Assembly: GCF_900172225.1 (NCBI RefSeq)
Contig: NZ_FWFO01000001.1
Span: 62,001 to 126,000, forward strand
Direction: 5' to 3'
Length of the DNA stretch: 64,000 nucleotides
Source of the DNA: Falsiruegeria litorea R37
GTDB lineage: Bacteria; Pseudomonadota; Alphaproteobacteria; Rhodobacterales; Rhodobacteraceae
In this document: one piece after another, positions 34,501 to 42,796 of the stretch
Layout: each line of letters opens with the position of its first letter
Position numbering within the stretch: the stretch's first letter is position 1
Notes under the pieces: generated by a model
Told to the model about the DNA's origin: nothing
Databases searched by the model: none
Seen by the model: the letters and a program-made list of their open reading frames with translations, nothing else
Position numbers and translations under genes: made by a program

Positions 34501-37020
34501 CCCTTCGGCCACGACATCCTCGAACAACGGTTTGATGCCGATCACATCCGTGGGTGGGTTGACCTGCGCGCTCAGGCGACGTTCCACCGGGCGGGCCGAG
34601 CCATCGGCAAGCCGGGTGATCACGGTTGCCTCCAGCGGGCGACCGGCGGCGTCGATCTGGGGGATGTCCACAGACAGCTGCGCCTTGCCTTGGTCATCCG
34701 TGCGTTCGCCGCCGAAATAGCTGCTTTGCGCGGTGACCGAGCTGTCATAGCGGCCAAAGCGATAGCCGGGATAGGCCGCAAGCTCTTGCGTGGTGCGGAT
34801 CACAACCTGCCCGTCGGTGGTCAGATCGGACCCCGGTGCGCCAAACAAATAGCGCGCGTCAATGCTGAGCGGCACGCTGTCACCGGGACGCAGGGGCGCG
34901 TTTGGCAGGCTTTGGTCAAAGTCGATGCGTTCGGGCAGGAAATCCTCGACCAGCACGGTCTGGCTGGCCAGAACTGCGCCTTTGGGGTCGCTCTTGATAT
35001 CCAGTCGCCAGGACCCACGCGGCACGCTGGCGTCCACCGGCAGAGCAAAGACATGGCCGCCCGCAACGCCCCCGTTGGACACGCGGCGCAGGTATTCCAC
35101 CCCGTCCGGTCGGCTGAGGATCGCGGTCATCGGCACACCGTCGATGGCCTGTGCGACGGTGTCGCGGGCCAAAACGGTGGCATTGATCACTTCGCCCGCG
35201 CGGTATGCACCGCGATCGGTGGTCAGGAAGACATCGACCGGGCCGGGCGCGGGCCGCCCCTCGACCCCGCGATCAGACAGATCAAACGCTGGATCGGTAA
35301 GCGACAGGAAGCCGATGTCGCTGTCGCCTTGGCGGGCAAAGACCATCGCGGGTGCAGCAGCCCCGCTCCCCCGTGTCAGGCCCGCGTCAAAGCGCACAGT
35401 GCCATTCGCGTCAGTTGCAGCCTTTGCCAGAACCGCATTGGCTTTCGAGATCATCGTGACCTCGACCCCCGCGCGCGGCTTGGCATCGCCCAGACCCAGG
35501 ACCGAAACATGCAAACCGTCGGTGCCAGACACCGTGCGCAGGCCCAGATCAGACAGGACAAACCACTGGGTCGCGCCTGGATCGTCATAAGGATCGGCCC
35601 CCGGAACACGCGCTGTCAGCGCATAAATGCCAGCGGGTTGTCCGGCAATGGCCTCGGCCAAAGGCAGGCGGGCCGTCATGTCGCGATTCAGCTCGCTGGT
35701 CACATCCGCTGTGCCCGTCCAGACCTCTTGCGCGATCTCGGACGCGAATTGCTGGTCCTGCCATTGACTGAGCGGACGGCCAAAGAACCCGTCCTGCACC
35801 GCGCGCAGCAGGTTGCGGTCACTGACCCGGCGCAGGCGCAGGTCGATCTGGGTCAGGTTCACGGTTTCAATCGGCAGCGCGGCTTCGGCTGTTTTGGGCA
35901 GCACATAAGACCGCCCCGGGAACCGGACCGAGGGCGACCGATCGCGCACATAATGGGTCAGTGTCACGTCGCGATGCAGCGTTTCTCCGGATGCGGCGGG
36001 CAGCCCTTTGCGCAGGGTAAACCGGTACCGCTCGCCATGTTCGACACCGTCGACGCACAGCTGCTGATCATCGGCCTGTACTGACAGGGTCGTGGTCTGC
36101 AATTGCACAAAGGGGTCGTAGTCTACGCTGGCTTTTTCGAGCGGTTCGGAAAACTGAACGCAGATCCGCGGGGCGGCGGCGTCGCTTTCAACGGTGCTGT
36201 CGACCACGCGGAACCCATATTTCGCGATCGCACTTTCCAAGGCCGCCAGAATGTCCTCACGCGGTTGGATTTCAGAGGCGACCCGCAGGACGGACACCAT
36301 GTCGCGCCCCCTACCGGAGCGCTCCAATGCCTGTGACAAAAGCTCAAGCGCTGTCACTTGAGCACCGGCGGTGTCAGAGCGCAAATAACCGTTCAGCGCG
36401 GCGGAAATCGCCATCGCGCGCACCTCGGATCGGCGTCGCGCGTCCGGTTCGATTTGCAACAGACGGCGGGCGTATTCGCCCCACAGATCGGAACGGTCGG
36501 TCAGTGACAGCGCCACCCCGGTCCAGCCCAAAGCCCGAACCGGATCCGAAGTCGAGGCACGCATGGCCCCCAAAACCGCCTCGATATCGCGGCCGCCGGC
36601 GCGATGCCGCAAGCCCAGATCACGCGCCAGGGTCGCAGCCCGCGAAAAATCGCGCTCTTGCAGAACATCAAGCGCCTGCATACGCGCCGCCCCACGCTGT
36701 GTGGCTTCTGCGGGCGTCGCGATCTTTTGCGCCGAAATCGCGCCTTCGTAAGGGGTCTGATCGCTGACGCCACTTTTGGGGAAGCAGGAATTTGACCGCG
36801 TGTTGAACGTGAACGCTGCACATTGGCGGTTGGCGGAGCAGGCCCGCACGCAGGAATTCAGGTCCGTATCAAACAGCGCATCCAGATCGGCGCCGTAAAA
36901 ATCCATGTCCTGGGTCACCACGTAGCGAAAATCAGGCACCGAGTTTTGCGCAACCGCCGCCCCGGCAAAGAAAAAAATCGAAAGAAATTGAGCAATTAGA
37001 CTGATGACAAAGCGTGGCAT
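31591..37020 (-). CDS. bacterial alpha-2-macroglobulin with PAN domain
   Basis: A 1809-residue periplasmic protease-trap protein. A signal peptide spans residues 1-25 (ends A-V-A-Q), with no lipobox cysteine, so it is probably not a lipoprotein. A PAN/apple-like domain with four cysteines follows (about 30-100). Macroglobulin-type beta domains fill the middle, and a thioester domain carries Y-G-C-T-E-Q, with Cys1368 and Gln1371 positioned to form the thioester. It should trap proteases that breach the outer membrane while PBP1C repairs the wall. The start at 37020 gives the signal peptide; the frame stays open further upstream but runs into the divergent kinase promoter region. Confidence 0.92.
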   Translation of the reverse strand: MPRFVISLIAQFLSIFFFAGAAVAQNSVPDFRYVVTQDMDFYGADLDALFDTDLNSCVRACSANRQCAAFTFNTRSNSCFPKSGVSDQTPYEGAISAQKIATPAEATQRGAARMQALDVLQERDFSRAATLARDLGLRHRAGGRDIEAVLGAMRASTSDPVRALGWTGVALSLTDRSDLWGEYARRLLQIEPDARRRSEVRAMAISAALNGYLRSDTAGAQVTALELLSQALERSGRGRDMVSVLRVASEIQPREDILAALESAIAKYGFRVVDSTVESDAAAPRICVQFSEPLEKASVDYDPFVQLQTTTLSVQADDQQLCVDGVEHGERYRFTLRKGLPAASGETLHRDVTLTHYVRDRSPSVRFPGRSYVLPKTAEAALPIETVNLTQIDLRLRRVSDRNLLRAVQDGFFGRPLSQWQDQQFASEIAQEVWTGTADVTSELNRDMTARLPLAEAIAGQPAGIYALTARVPGADPYDDPGATQWFVLSDLGLRTVSGTDGLHVSVLGLGDAKPRAGVEVTMISKANAVLAKAATDANGTVRFDAGLTRGSGAAAPAMVFARQGDSDIGFLSLTDPAFDLSDRGVEGRPAPGPVDVFLTTDRGAYRAGEVINATVLARDTVAQAIDGVPMTAILSRPDGVEYLRRVSNGGVAGGHVFALPVDASVPRGSWRLDIKSDPKGAVLASQTVLVEDFLPERIDFDQSLPNAPLRPGDSVPLSIDARYLFGAPGSDLTTDGQVVIRTTQELAAYPGYRFGRYDSSVTAQSSYFGGERTDDQGKAQLSVDIPQIDAAGRPLEATVITRLADGSARPVERRLSAQVNPPTDVIGIKPLFEDVVAEGSEAAFQIVGLTPDLTPQPMRVRWTLNRVETRYQWYQLYGNWNWEPTTRRTRIATGEADLGSDPLTVSQPVDWGEYELVVERLDGTYTAAAFDFYAGWYQGGDSSVTPDRLELSLDKDSYAIGDTAQLRIVPRMGGTALIQVMSNEVIHRELVEVSAGDTRIPLTVTEEWGSGAYVTATVIRPMDVNAGQNPARALGLVHAMVEPEGRKLAVSIDTPEVVRPRQTQKVGVTVAGATEGDDVYLTLAAIDVGILNLTGFESPDPQGHYFGQRRLGVELRDVYGRLIDGMNGAMGQVRSGGDADNGMRMQSPPPTQDLMAVFSGTVKLGSDGKAEVEVPLPAFNGTVRLMAVAWSDRAVGQAEHDMLVRDPVVLTASLPRFLAPGDSSRMLLEAVHADGATGEMQLRITASNGVQMGDVPAAFALESGEKASFAIPIRAGGVGDPTIELALTTPDGVTLTQSLRMPVRANDPVVAQTRRFSLAGGDSFLFSDDVFAGLRQGSARAILSAGPLANFDAPGLLSTLDRYPYGCTEQITSQTMPLLYMSSVAQATGLGSGAKISAQIDAAISRVLTRQASNGAFGLWRAESGDFWLDAYVSDFLSRARAEGFVIPDRAFAQAMDNLRNRINYAPDFDFGGEDVAYALMVLAREGAASMGDLRYYADVKAEAFATPLAVAQLGAALAMYGDQTRADALFARSAGLFEEHGFGDNAYWRADYGTTQRDAAGLLALAAEAGSVTAQNAALISQVSQTSDRLSTQEAAWTLLAAQALIKSPEHAGLMVNGAPVSGPFVQVLQGAGSDSYNITAADGQTTEVTLTTLGVPEIAPPAGGTGYGITRQYYSMEGAPLERRSFAVGERFVTVLTVDPFEPSGARLMIDDPLPAGIEIDNPSLLQSGDVRSLDWLDLSEATHAEFRSDRFLAAVDMDNSEQVTVAYVARAVTPGEFHQPAAVVEDMYRPRYRARTQTGRVEVTP

Positions 37021-37156
37021 GCTGCCCTCCCTGTTTGCGGCAGGGTCGCACGGGGGGCGGCGCTTTGGCAACGATTCCCATATTGAGACTTGCTTAAATA
37101 CTTGTTCACCGACTCGTCGGATGCTGCGGGCAAGAACCGCCTGGGGACTGTCTGGA

Positions 37157-39385
37157 ATGAGCCTTGTCAACAAATTGGCCGAGGAACGGCGTGCGCGTCT
37201 GGCTGCCGAGCGCCTGCTTGAGCTGAAACAAGCCGAGCTGAGCGCGGCCAATCGCAAGCTGGGACGCCATGCCTTGGCCCTGACACGCAAGATTGGCGAA
37301 AAGCAGGCCGAGGTTGCGACTGTCCGGGACGAAAACGAAAAGGTCAAATCCGACCTGACGGTCGCCAACGCCAAAATCGAGATTGCCGAGCGTCGCCTGT
37401 GGCATTCGATTCAGACCATTCAGGATGGGTTTGCGTTTTTTGACGCCGACAGCAATCTGATCGGTGCCAACACCGCTTATCTGAACGCTTTTGACGGCCT
37501 CGAAGAGGTCGCTCCGGGCATCTCGTACATGCGGATTTTGCAACTGTTCACAGATGAGGGGTTGGTCAACACCGAAAGCCTGGCGCCAGACGAATGGCGC
37601 CACATGATGACTGAACGTTGGATGGCCCCCAACCCTGAACCTGTCGTCATGCGAATGTGGAACGATCAATATATCAAGTTGATCGATCAGCGTGGCCACG
37701 GCGGTGACGTGGTGAGTCTGGCGCTGAACATCACCTCGACCGTACATTACGAGTCCGAATTGCGGGCGGCGCGGGAACGCGCAGAAGCAGCAAACCGCGC
37801 CAAATCGGCCTTTTTGGCGAACATGAGTCATGAAATCCGCACCCCGATGAATGGGGTTGTCGGCATGGCGGAGCTGCTGACCGATACAGCGCTGGACGAG
37901 GAACAGAGGCTATACGCCAACACGATCAAGAACTCGGGTGAGGCGCTGCTGGTCATCATCAACGACGTTCTGGATTATTCAAAGATCGAAGCCGACAAGT
38001 TGATCCTGCACCCCGAGCCCTTTGATTTGGAGCGTTGCATTCACGAGATCGCAATGCTGTTGCAGCCGACAGTGCGGGACAAGGGGCTAACGCTGTTGGT
38101 TGATTATGACCTGTTTCTGCCAACCCTGTTCATTGGCGACCCGGGGCGCGTGCGCCAGGTACTGACCAATTTGGTGGGCAACGCGATCAAATTTACGTCC
38201 AAGGGGCATGTATTGATCCGTGTCACAGGTGTACCCGACCCCGTTTCGCAAAAATGCGCGATCCATGTCGCAATCGAAGACACCGGCATCGGGATCCCCG
38301 CTGACAAAATCGACCACATCTTTGGTGAATTCAATCAGGTTGAGGACGAGCGCAACCGCAAGTTCGAAGGCACCGGATTGGGCCTGGCAATCTCGCGCCG
38401 ATTGGTTGAGCTGATGGAGGGATCGGTCTGGGTTGAGAGCGAAGAGGGTATTGGGTCTTGTTTCGGGTTCCGTGTAACGATGGATATGGCCGAAGGACCG
38501 CAACCGGCACCGCCAAATTTCCTGGGTGAAATCCATCATGTGATGATCGTCGACGATCTGTCCGTGAACCGTGCAATCCTGCAAAAACAACTTGCCCAAC
38601 TGGGAGTCAGCGTCACCTCTTGTTCCTCGGGCAAAGAGGCTTTGGATTGCATCGACAAAAGCGTCGACCTGGTGCTCAGCGATCACAACATGCCCGATCT
38701 GGACGGGTTGGAGTTGGTCGACGCCCTGCATGAGCGCGGTTGGGGCGGCGTACCATTTGTACTGCTGTCGTCCAATCCCAGCGTTGCGCAAGCGGACCCG
38801 GCGAGCAAGCTGCTGCAAGGTATCTTGCAAAAACCCATTCCCCGGGCCGAGTTGTTCTCGCGCCTGTCAAACCTGGGGGCCAAGACACCCAAGCCGTCCG
38901 ATGCTGCCGAAGCAGGCCCGTCTGCCCCTGAGGCGCAGGATGATGCACAAATTTCGCCGCAATCAGACAAGCGCCGGATGCGAATCCTGGCAGCCGAAGA
39001 CAACCGGACCAACCAGCTGGTGTTCCGCAAGATGGTCAAAGAGTTGGACATCGAGCTGAAGTTTGCCAACAACGGTCTTGAAGCCGTCGAAGCCTTTGGC
39101 AGCTTCGAACCTGACCTGATCTTCATGGACATCTCGATGCCGAAAATGGATGGCAAGGAGGCGACGGGCGAAATTCGCAAGCTGGAAAACGGCGCTGCCC
39201 ATCATGTGCCAATCGTAGCTTTGACCGCCCATGCTATGGACGGCGATTCCGAGGGGATCCTGGCCGCCGGTCTGGACTTTTACATGACCAAGCCACTGCG
39301 CAAGGGGCTTATTCACGAGCGCATTGCAGAGCATCAACCGGCAGATGCGCTGCCGGTCAACAAATCGGATGCGGATCAGGACTGA
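37157..39385 (+). CDS. hybrid histidine kinase with two receiver domains
   Basis: A soluble 742-residue signalling protein. An N-terminal coiled coil (about 1-90) is followed by a PAS-like domain (about 90-205) and HisKA with phosphorylatable His225 in M-S-H-E-I-R-T-P-M-N. HATPase boxes follow (D-T-G-I-G-I-P and G-T-G-L-G-L-A-I). Two receiver domains carry Asp509 (S-D-H-N-M-P) and Asp658 (M-D-I-S-M-P). No transmembrane segment is visible. The start at 37157 follows a tctgga purine stretch; the frame opens earlier, overlapping the divergent gene. It is divergent from the alpha-2-macroglobulin operon and overlaps yaaA tail-to-tail by 10 bp. Confidence 0.9.
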   Translation: MSLVNKLAEERRARLAAERLLELKQAELSAANRKLGRHALALTRKIGEKQAEVATVRDENEKVKSDLTVANAKIEIAERRLWHSIQTIQDGFAFFDADSNLIGANTAYLNAFDGLEEVAPGISYMRILQLFTDEGLVNTESLAPDEWRHMMTERWMAPNPEPVVMRMWNDQYIKLIDQRGHGGDVVSLALNITSTVHYESELRAARERAEAANRAKSAFLANMSHEIRTPMNGVVGMAELLTDTALDEEQRLYANTIKNSGEALLVIINDVLDYSKIEADKLILHPEPFDLERCIHEIAMLLQPTVRDKGLTLLVDYDLFLPTLFIGDPGRVRQVLTNLVGNAIKFTSKGHVLIRVTGVPDPVSQKCAIHVAIEDTGIGIPADKIDHIFGEFNQVEDERNRKFEGTGLGLAISRRLVELMEGSVWVESEEGIGSCFGFRVTMDMAEGPQPAPPNFLGEIHHVMIVDDLSVNRAILQKQLAQLGVSVTSCSSGKEALDCIDKSVDLVLSDHNMPDLDGLELVDALHERGWGGVPFVLLSSNPSVAQADPASKLLQGILQKPIPRAELFSRLSNLGAKTPKPSDAAEAGPSAPEAQDDAQISPQSDKRRMRILAAEDNRTNQLVFRKMVKELDIELKFANNGLEAVEAFGSFEPDLIFMDISMPKMDGKEATGEIRKLENGAAHHVPIVALTAHAMDGDSEGILAAGLDFYMTKPLRKGLIHERIAEHQPADALPVNKSDADQD

Positions 39386-40146
39386 TAGGGGCGGACAAAT
39401 ACTGGCTTTTCCGGCGTGGACAGGTCAGCGCGATAGGCATACCCGCCGGTATCGAATTCCAAGATACCTTCGGGATCGGTCAATCGGTGCTGGATGATGT
39501 AGCGCGCCATCGCTCCGCGCGCTTTCTTGGCAAAGAAGCTGACGATCTTGGGCGCGCCTGCCTTGTCTTCCATGAACACAGGCGTAACCACCCGCAGGTT
39601 CAGCGCCTTGGGGGCCACGGCACCAAAGTATTCCTGGCTGGCGCAGTTCACCAGAACATCTGATCCCACGGCTTCGCCCTGAACATTCAGCGCCTTGCTC
39701 AGCTGATCGCGCCAATAGTCATACAGCGATTTGCCCCGCCGGGTTTTCAACTTGCTGCCCATCTCAAGCCGATAGGCCTGGATGCGGTCCAGAGGGCGCA
39801 ACACACCATAAAGCCCGGACAGAATGCGCAGATGATCCTGTGCCCAGGCCAGTTCCTCGGCATCGAGCGACGCGGCTTCGAGCCCCTGATACGTGTCACC
39901 GGCAAAAGCCAGCGCGGCAGGGCGGGTTACATCGCCATCGGGTTCTTCGACAAAAGACCTGAACCGATCCCGGTTCAGACGCGCCAGATCGGGGCTGATA
40001 TCCATCAGTTTCTGCAGATCGCCCAAGGTCAGATTGCGCGCTGTCTTGGCCAACCGGATCGCGTCATCCTGAAACGCGGGCTCGGTCGCCGTCACATCAC
40101 GTTCCGCCCAATCCAGCCGTTTGGCCGGGGAAATCACCACAAGCAT
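39376..40146 (-). CDS. yaaA: peroxide stress protein YaaA
   Basis: A 256-residue DUF328/UPF0246 protein that in E. coli limits free iron and DNA damage under hydrogen peroxide stress. The N-terminal M-L-V-V-I-S-P-A-K-R-L-D-W is nearly diagnostic, as are the L-S-G-L-Y-G-V-L-R-P-L-D segment and C-A-S-Q-E-Y-F near residue 164. It is convergent with the histidine kinase and overlaps its 3' end by 10 bp. It lies just downstream of recQ on the same strand, 33 bp away. Confidence 0.93.
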   Translation of the reverse strand: MLVVISPAKRLDWAERDVTATEPAFQDDAIRLAKTARNLTLGDLQKLMDISPDLARLNRDRFRSFVEEPDGDVTRPAALAFAGDTYQGLEAASLDAEELAWAQDHLRILSGLYGVLRPLDRIQAYRLEMGSKLKTRRGKSLYDYWRDQLSKALNVQGEAVGSDVLVNCASQEYFGAVAPKALNLRVVTPVFMEDKAGAPKIVSFFAKKARGAMARYIIQHRLTDPEGILEFDTGGYAYRADLSTPEKPVFVRPYQS

Positions 40147-40178
40147 GTTCTGCCCCCAATTTGTCGGTTCCCGCAGAC

Positions 40179-42218
40179 TTAGCCCGCAGCGCGTAGTACG
40201 TCCAGAAAGGCATCGCCAAAACGTTCCGCGCGGCGTTCGCCCAGCACCCGTTCCAGCCCATGACGATCATCAGGTTTCAGCTGTGCCACCTTGGCCAATT
40301 GCGAGGCCGAGCAGCTGAGCGGCTTGTCGATCCCACCGGTGCCGCGCGCCAATTCCGTTTGCTTTTCAAGCAGTTGATCATAGATATCACCGCGATCCCG
40401 CACCGCCAGCTTGCGCCGGGCCGGATGCAGCTCTTCAATCGCGCCGGTGATCACTTCAAGAAAGAGTGAGCCATAGCGCTCCAGCTTCTTGGCTCCAACG
40501 CCGGCGACACGCGCCATCTGATCCAGCGAAGCAGGGCGACGCTCGGCCATTTCGATCAGGGTGCGATCCGGGAAAATCACATAAGCGGGCACTTTGGCGG
40601 CCTCGGCCAGTGCGCGACGCTTGGCCTTGAGCGCGGAAAGCAGCGGTGCATCCTCGTCCGAGACCATCGCCTTGACCGCTGGCCGCCGGGCCGCCTTGCG
40701 GATGGAATCGCGGCGCAGGCGAATGTCGGCCTCGCCCTTGAGGATCGGCTTGGCGATTTCGGTCATGCGAAGCGCACCGTGGCGTTCGGGGTCCGGGCGC
40801 ACCAGATCATGCCCCATCATTTGCCGGAATATCGCCTGCCATTGTGGCTTGCTGTATTCTTTGCCCACGCCGTAGGTGGGCAGTTGATCGTGACGGCGGG
40901 CGCGGACCTTGTCTGTTTCATTGCCCAGCAGAATGTCGATCAGGTGACCCGAGCCGAACCATTCTTCGGTCCGCAGGATCGCCGAGAGCGCCATGCGCAC
41001 GGGCGTGGTGCCATCAAATACATCGGCAGGCGTGTCACACAGATCGCATTTGCCGCAGGTCACATCCGCCTCGCCAAAATACCCCAGCAGGGTCTTGCGG
41101 CGGCATTCCAACGCCTCAGCCAAGCCAAGCAGCGAATTCAGCCGGGCGTGATCTGCCGCGCGGCGTTCGGGCGGGGCCAACCCCTCGTCAATCTGCGAGC
41201 GGCGCAGGCGGATGTCGTCGGGGCCAAAGAGCGTCAGCGTTTCCGCAGGTCCCCCATCGCGCCCGGCGCGGCCGATCTCCTGATAATAGGCCTCGATCGA
41301 CTTTGGCAGGTCGGCGTGCGCAACCCAGCGGATGTCCGGTTTGTCGATGCCCATGCCAAAGGCCACGGTCGCCACCACGATCAACCCATCCTCGCGGGCA
41401 AATCGGGTTTCCACGATGCGGCGATCTTCGGCCTCCATCCCGCCGTGATAGTAGCAGGCGGAATGCCCGGCCTCGCGCAGGGCTTGCGACAGGGTCTCGG
41501 TCTTGTTGCGGGTGCCGCAATAGACGATGCCGGATTGCCCTTTGCGCGCGGCAGCAAATTCCATGATCTGGCGGCGGGGATTGTCCTTGGCGGAAAAGGC
41601 GAGGTGGATGTTAGGCCGGTCGAACCCGCGCAAAAAGGCGCGCGGCGGGACACCGTCGAACAGCTTTTCGACGATCTCGTCCTGCGTTTCCGCATCTGCC
41701 GTTGCGGTAAAGGCTGCCAGCGGCACGTCCAAGGCGCGGCGCAGCTCGCCGATGCGCAGGTAATCGGGGCGGAAATCATGCCCCCATTGGCTGACGCAGT
41801 GCGCCTCGTCCACGGCGATCAGGCTGACCCCGATCCGACGCAGCATGCCCATAGCCGCACCCGAGGCCAGACGTTCGGGCGCCATGTAGAGCAATTTCAA
41901 CTCGCCCGCATCCAACGCGGCCCAAACCGCTTCGGTCTCTTCGGGTGTGTTGCCGGATGTCAGCGCCCCGGCCGCCACGCCCGCCTCTTGTAGCGCGCGC
42001 ACCTGGTCGCGCATCAGGGCAATCAGCGGAGAGATCACCACCGTGACCCCCTCGCGTATCAGCGCAGGCAGCTGGAAACACAGGGATTTACCGCCGCCCG
42101 TGGGCATGATGGCCAGCACGTTTTCGCCTGCGGTCACGGCATCGACGATCTCTTCCTGCCCGGGGCGGAAGGCGTCGAATCCAAAGACATCTCGCAACAG
42201 CGGCGCGGCGTCGAACAT
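40179..42218 (-). CDS. recQ: ATP-dependent DNA helicase RecQ
   Basis: 3'-5' superfamily 2 helicase in recombination and fork repair, 679 residues. Walker A is T-G-G-G-K-S near residue 41, DEAH in A-V-D-E-A-H-C, and the RecQ aromatic-rich loop Q-W-G-H-D-F-R-P-D-Y follows. Motif VI is I-G-R-A-G-R-D-G. Zinc cysteines sit in L-E-C-R... and C-G-K-C-D-L-C-D-T, an RQC winged helix follows, and an HRDC domain occupies about 510-590. The final 80 residues form a second helical repeat-like tail. It sits downstream of a 10-bp perfect inverted repeat (42245-42267). Confidence 0.96.
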   Translation of the reverse strand: MFDAAPLLRDVFGFDAFRPGQEEIVDAVTAGENVLAIMPTGGGKSLCFQLPALIREGVTVVISPLIALMRDQVRALQEAGVAAGALTSGNTPEETEAVWAALDAGELKLLYMAPERLASGAAMGMLRRIGVSLIAVDEAHCVSQWGHDFRPDYLRIGELRRALDVPLAAFTATADAETQDEIVEKLFDGVPPRAFLRGFDRPNIHLAFSAKDNPRRQIMEFAAARKGQSGIVYCGTRNKTETLSQALREAGHSACYYHGGMEAEDRRIVETRFAREDGLIVVATVAFGMGIDKPDIRWVAHADLPKSIEAYYQEIGRAGRDGGPAETLTLFGPDDIRLRRSQIDEGLAPPERRAADHARLNSLLGLAEALECRRKTLLGYFGEADVTCGKCDLCDTPADVFDGTTPVRMALSAILRTEEWFGSGHLIDILLGNETDKVRARRHDQLPTYGVGKEYSKPQWQAIFRQMMGHDLVRPDPERHGALRMTEIAKPILKGEADIRLRRDSIRKAARRPAVKAMVSDEDAPLLSALKAKRRALAEAAKVPAYVIFPDRTLIEMAERRPASLDQMARVAGVGAKKLERYGSLFLEVITGAIEELHPARRKLAVRDRGDIYDQLLEKQTELARGTGGIDKPLSCSASQLAKVAQLKPDDRHGLERVLGERRAERFGDAFLDVLRAAG

Positions 42219-42244
42219 GGGGCGGGTGCCTTATCAGTATCTTG

Positions 42245-42267
42245 TGTGTCTGCTCTTAGCAGACACA
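42245..42267. repeat. perfect 10-bp inverted repeat upstream of recQ
   Basis: tgtgtctgct-ctt-agcagacaca forms a perfect stem with a three-base loop. It lies 27 bp before the recQ start and 52 bp beyond the yggT stop on the minus strand. No T run follows, so it may be an operator or an RNA-processing hairpin rather than a terminator. It does not fit the alphaproteobacterial LexA box. Confidence 0.55.
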
Positions 42268-42318
42268 ATCACATACTAAGATTCCGTGAACAAGAGCGAC
42301 AAGCCGACCCAGAAGGAA

Positions 42319-42606
42319 TCAGATGAAGCCAAAGATCGATGGCAGGATGTAGCTCTGCAATGAGATCACCACCAACAAGGCCACCAACGGCGCCAGATCG
42401 ATGCCGCCCAAGTCCGGCAGGACGTTGCGGATCGGGCGATAGATCGGCTCCAGGATGCGGTTCAGGCCATACCAGATCTGTGCGACCATCTGCTGATGCA
42501 GGTTGAGGATCTGAAAGTTGATCAACCAGCTCATGATCACATGCGCAATGATAAAGAACCATACGACTTGTAGGATCAGTTGCAGCGGTCCGTAAATTGC
42601 CATCAT
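42319..42606 (-). CDS. YggT-family integral membrane protein
   Basis: A 95-residue protein with two hydrophobic segments (about residues 5-28 and 68-90). The diagnostic Y-R-P-I-R-N-V-L-P motif of YggT/CcmC-like proteins lies near residue 57. Family members help osmotic-shock tolerance, cell-shape or protein sorting in various bacteria, with no defined biochemistry. It is divergent from the MFS gene, and recQ lies downstream on the same strand. Confidence 0.9.
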   Translation of the reverse strand: MMAIYGPLQLILQVVWFFIIAHVIMSWLINFQILNLHQQMVAQIWYGLNRILEPIYRPIRNVLPDLGGIDLAPLVALLVVISLQSYILPSIFGFI

Positions 42607-42796
42607 GGGCGCGTTCTCCGGTTTAGTCTTACCGACACCTAGTCACCGCCACCAAAAAGGGCAAGAGCCGCACGCGGCGATGGTTGACGCGGCCCATGTG
42701 TGCCGCGCTGGCCACGGCGCGAATAGCATCATGTGATATTCCTTGCGTCACTTGCCAAATGCCCGTCATATCGAACCAATTGCATTGGGGATGAAG

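Noticed and set aside
32080-36084. 1334-codon plus-strand open frame
   Set aside because: It lies exactly antisense to the alpha-2-macroglobulin gene, a shadow frame caused by high GC at third positions.
37021-37374. Upstream extension of the alpha-2-macroglobulin frame to 1927 codons
   Set aside because: The signal peptide begins at the ATG at 37020, and the extension covers the divergent promoter and start of the kinase gene.
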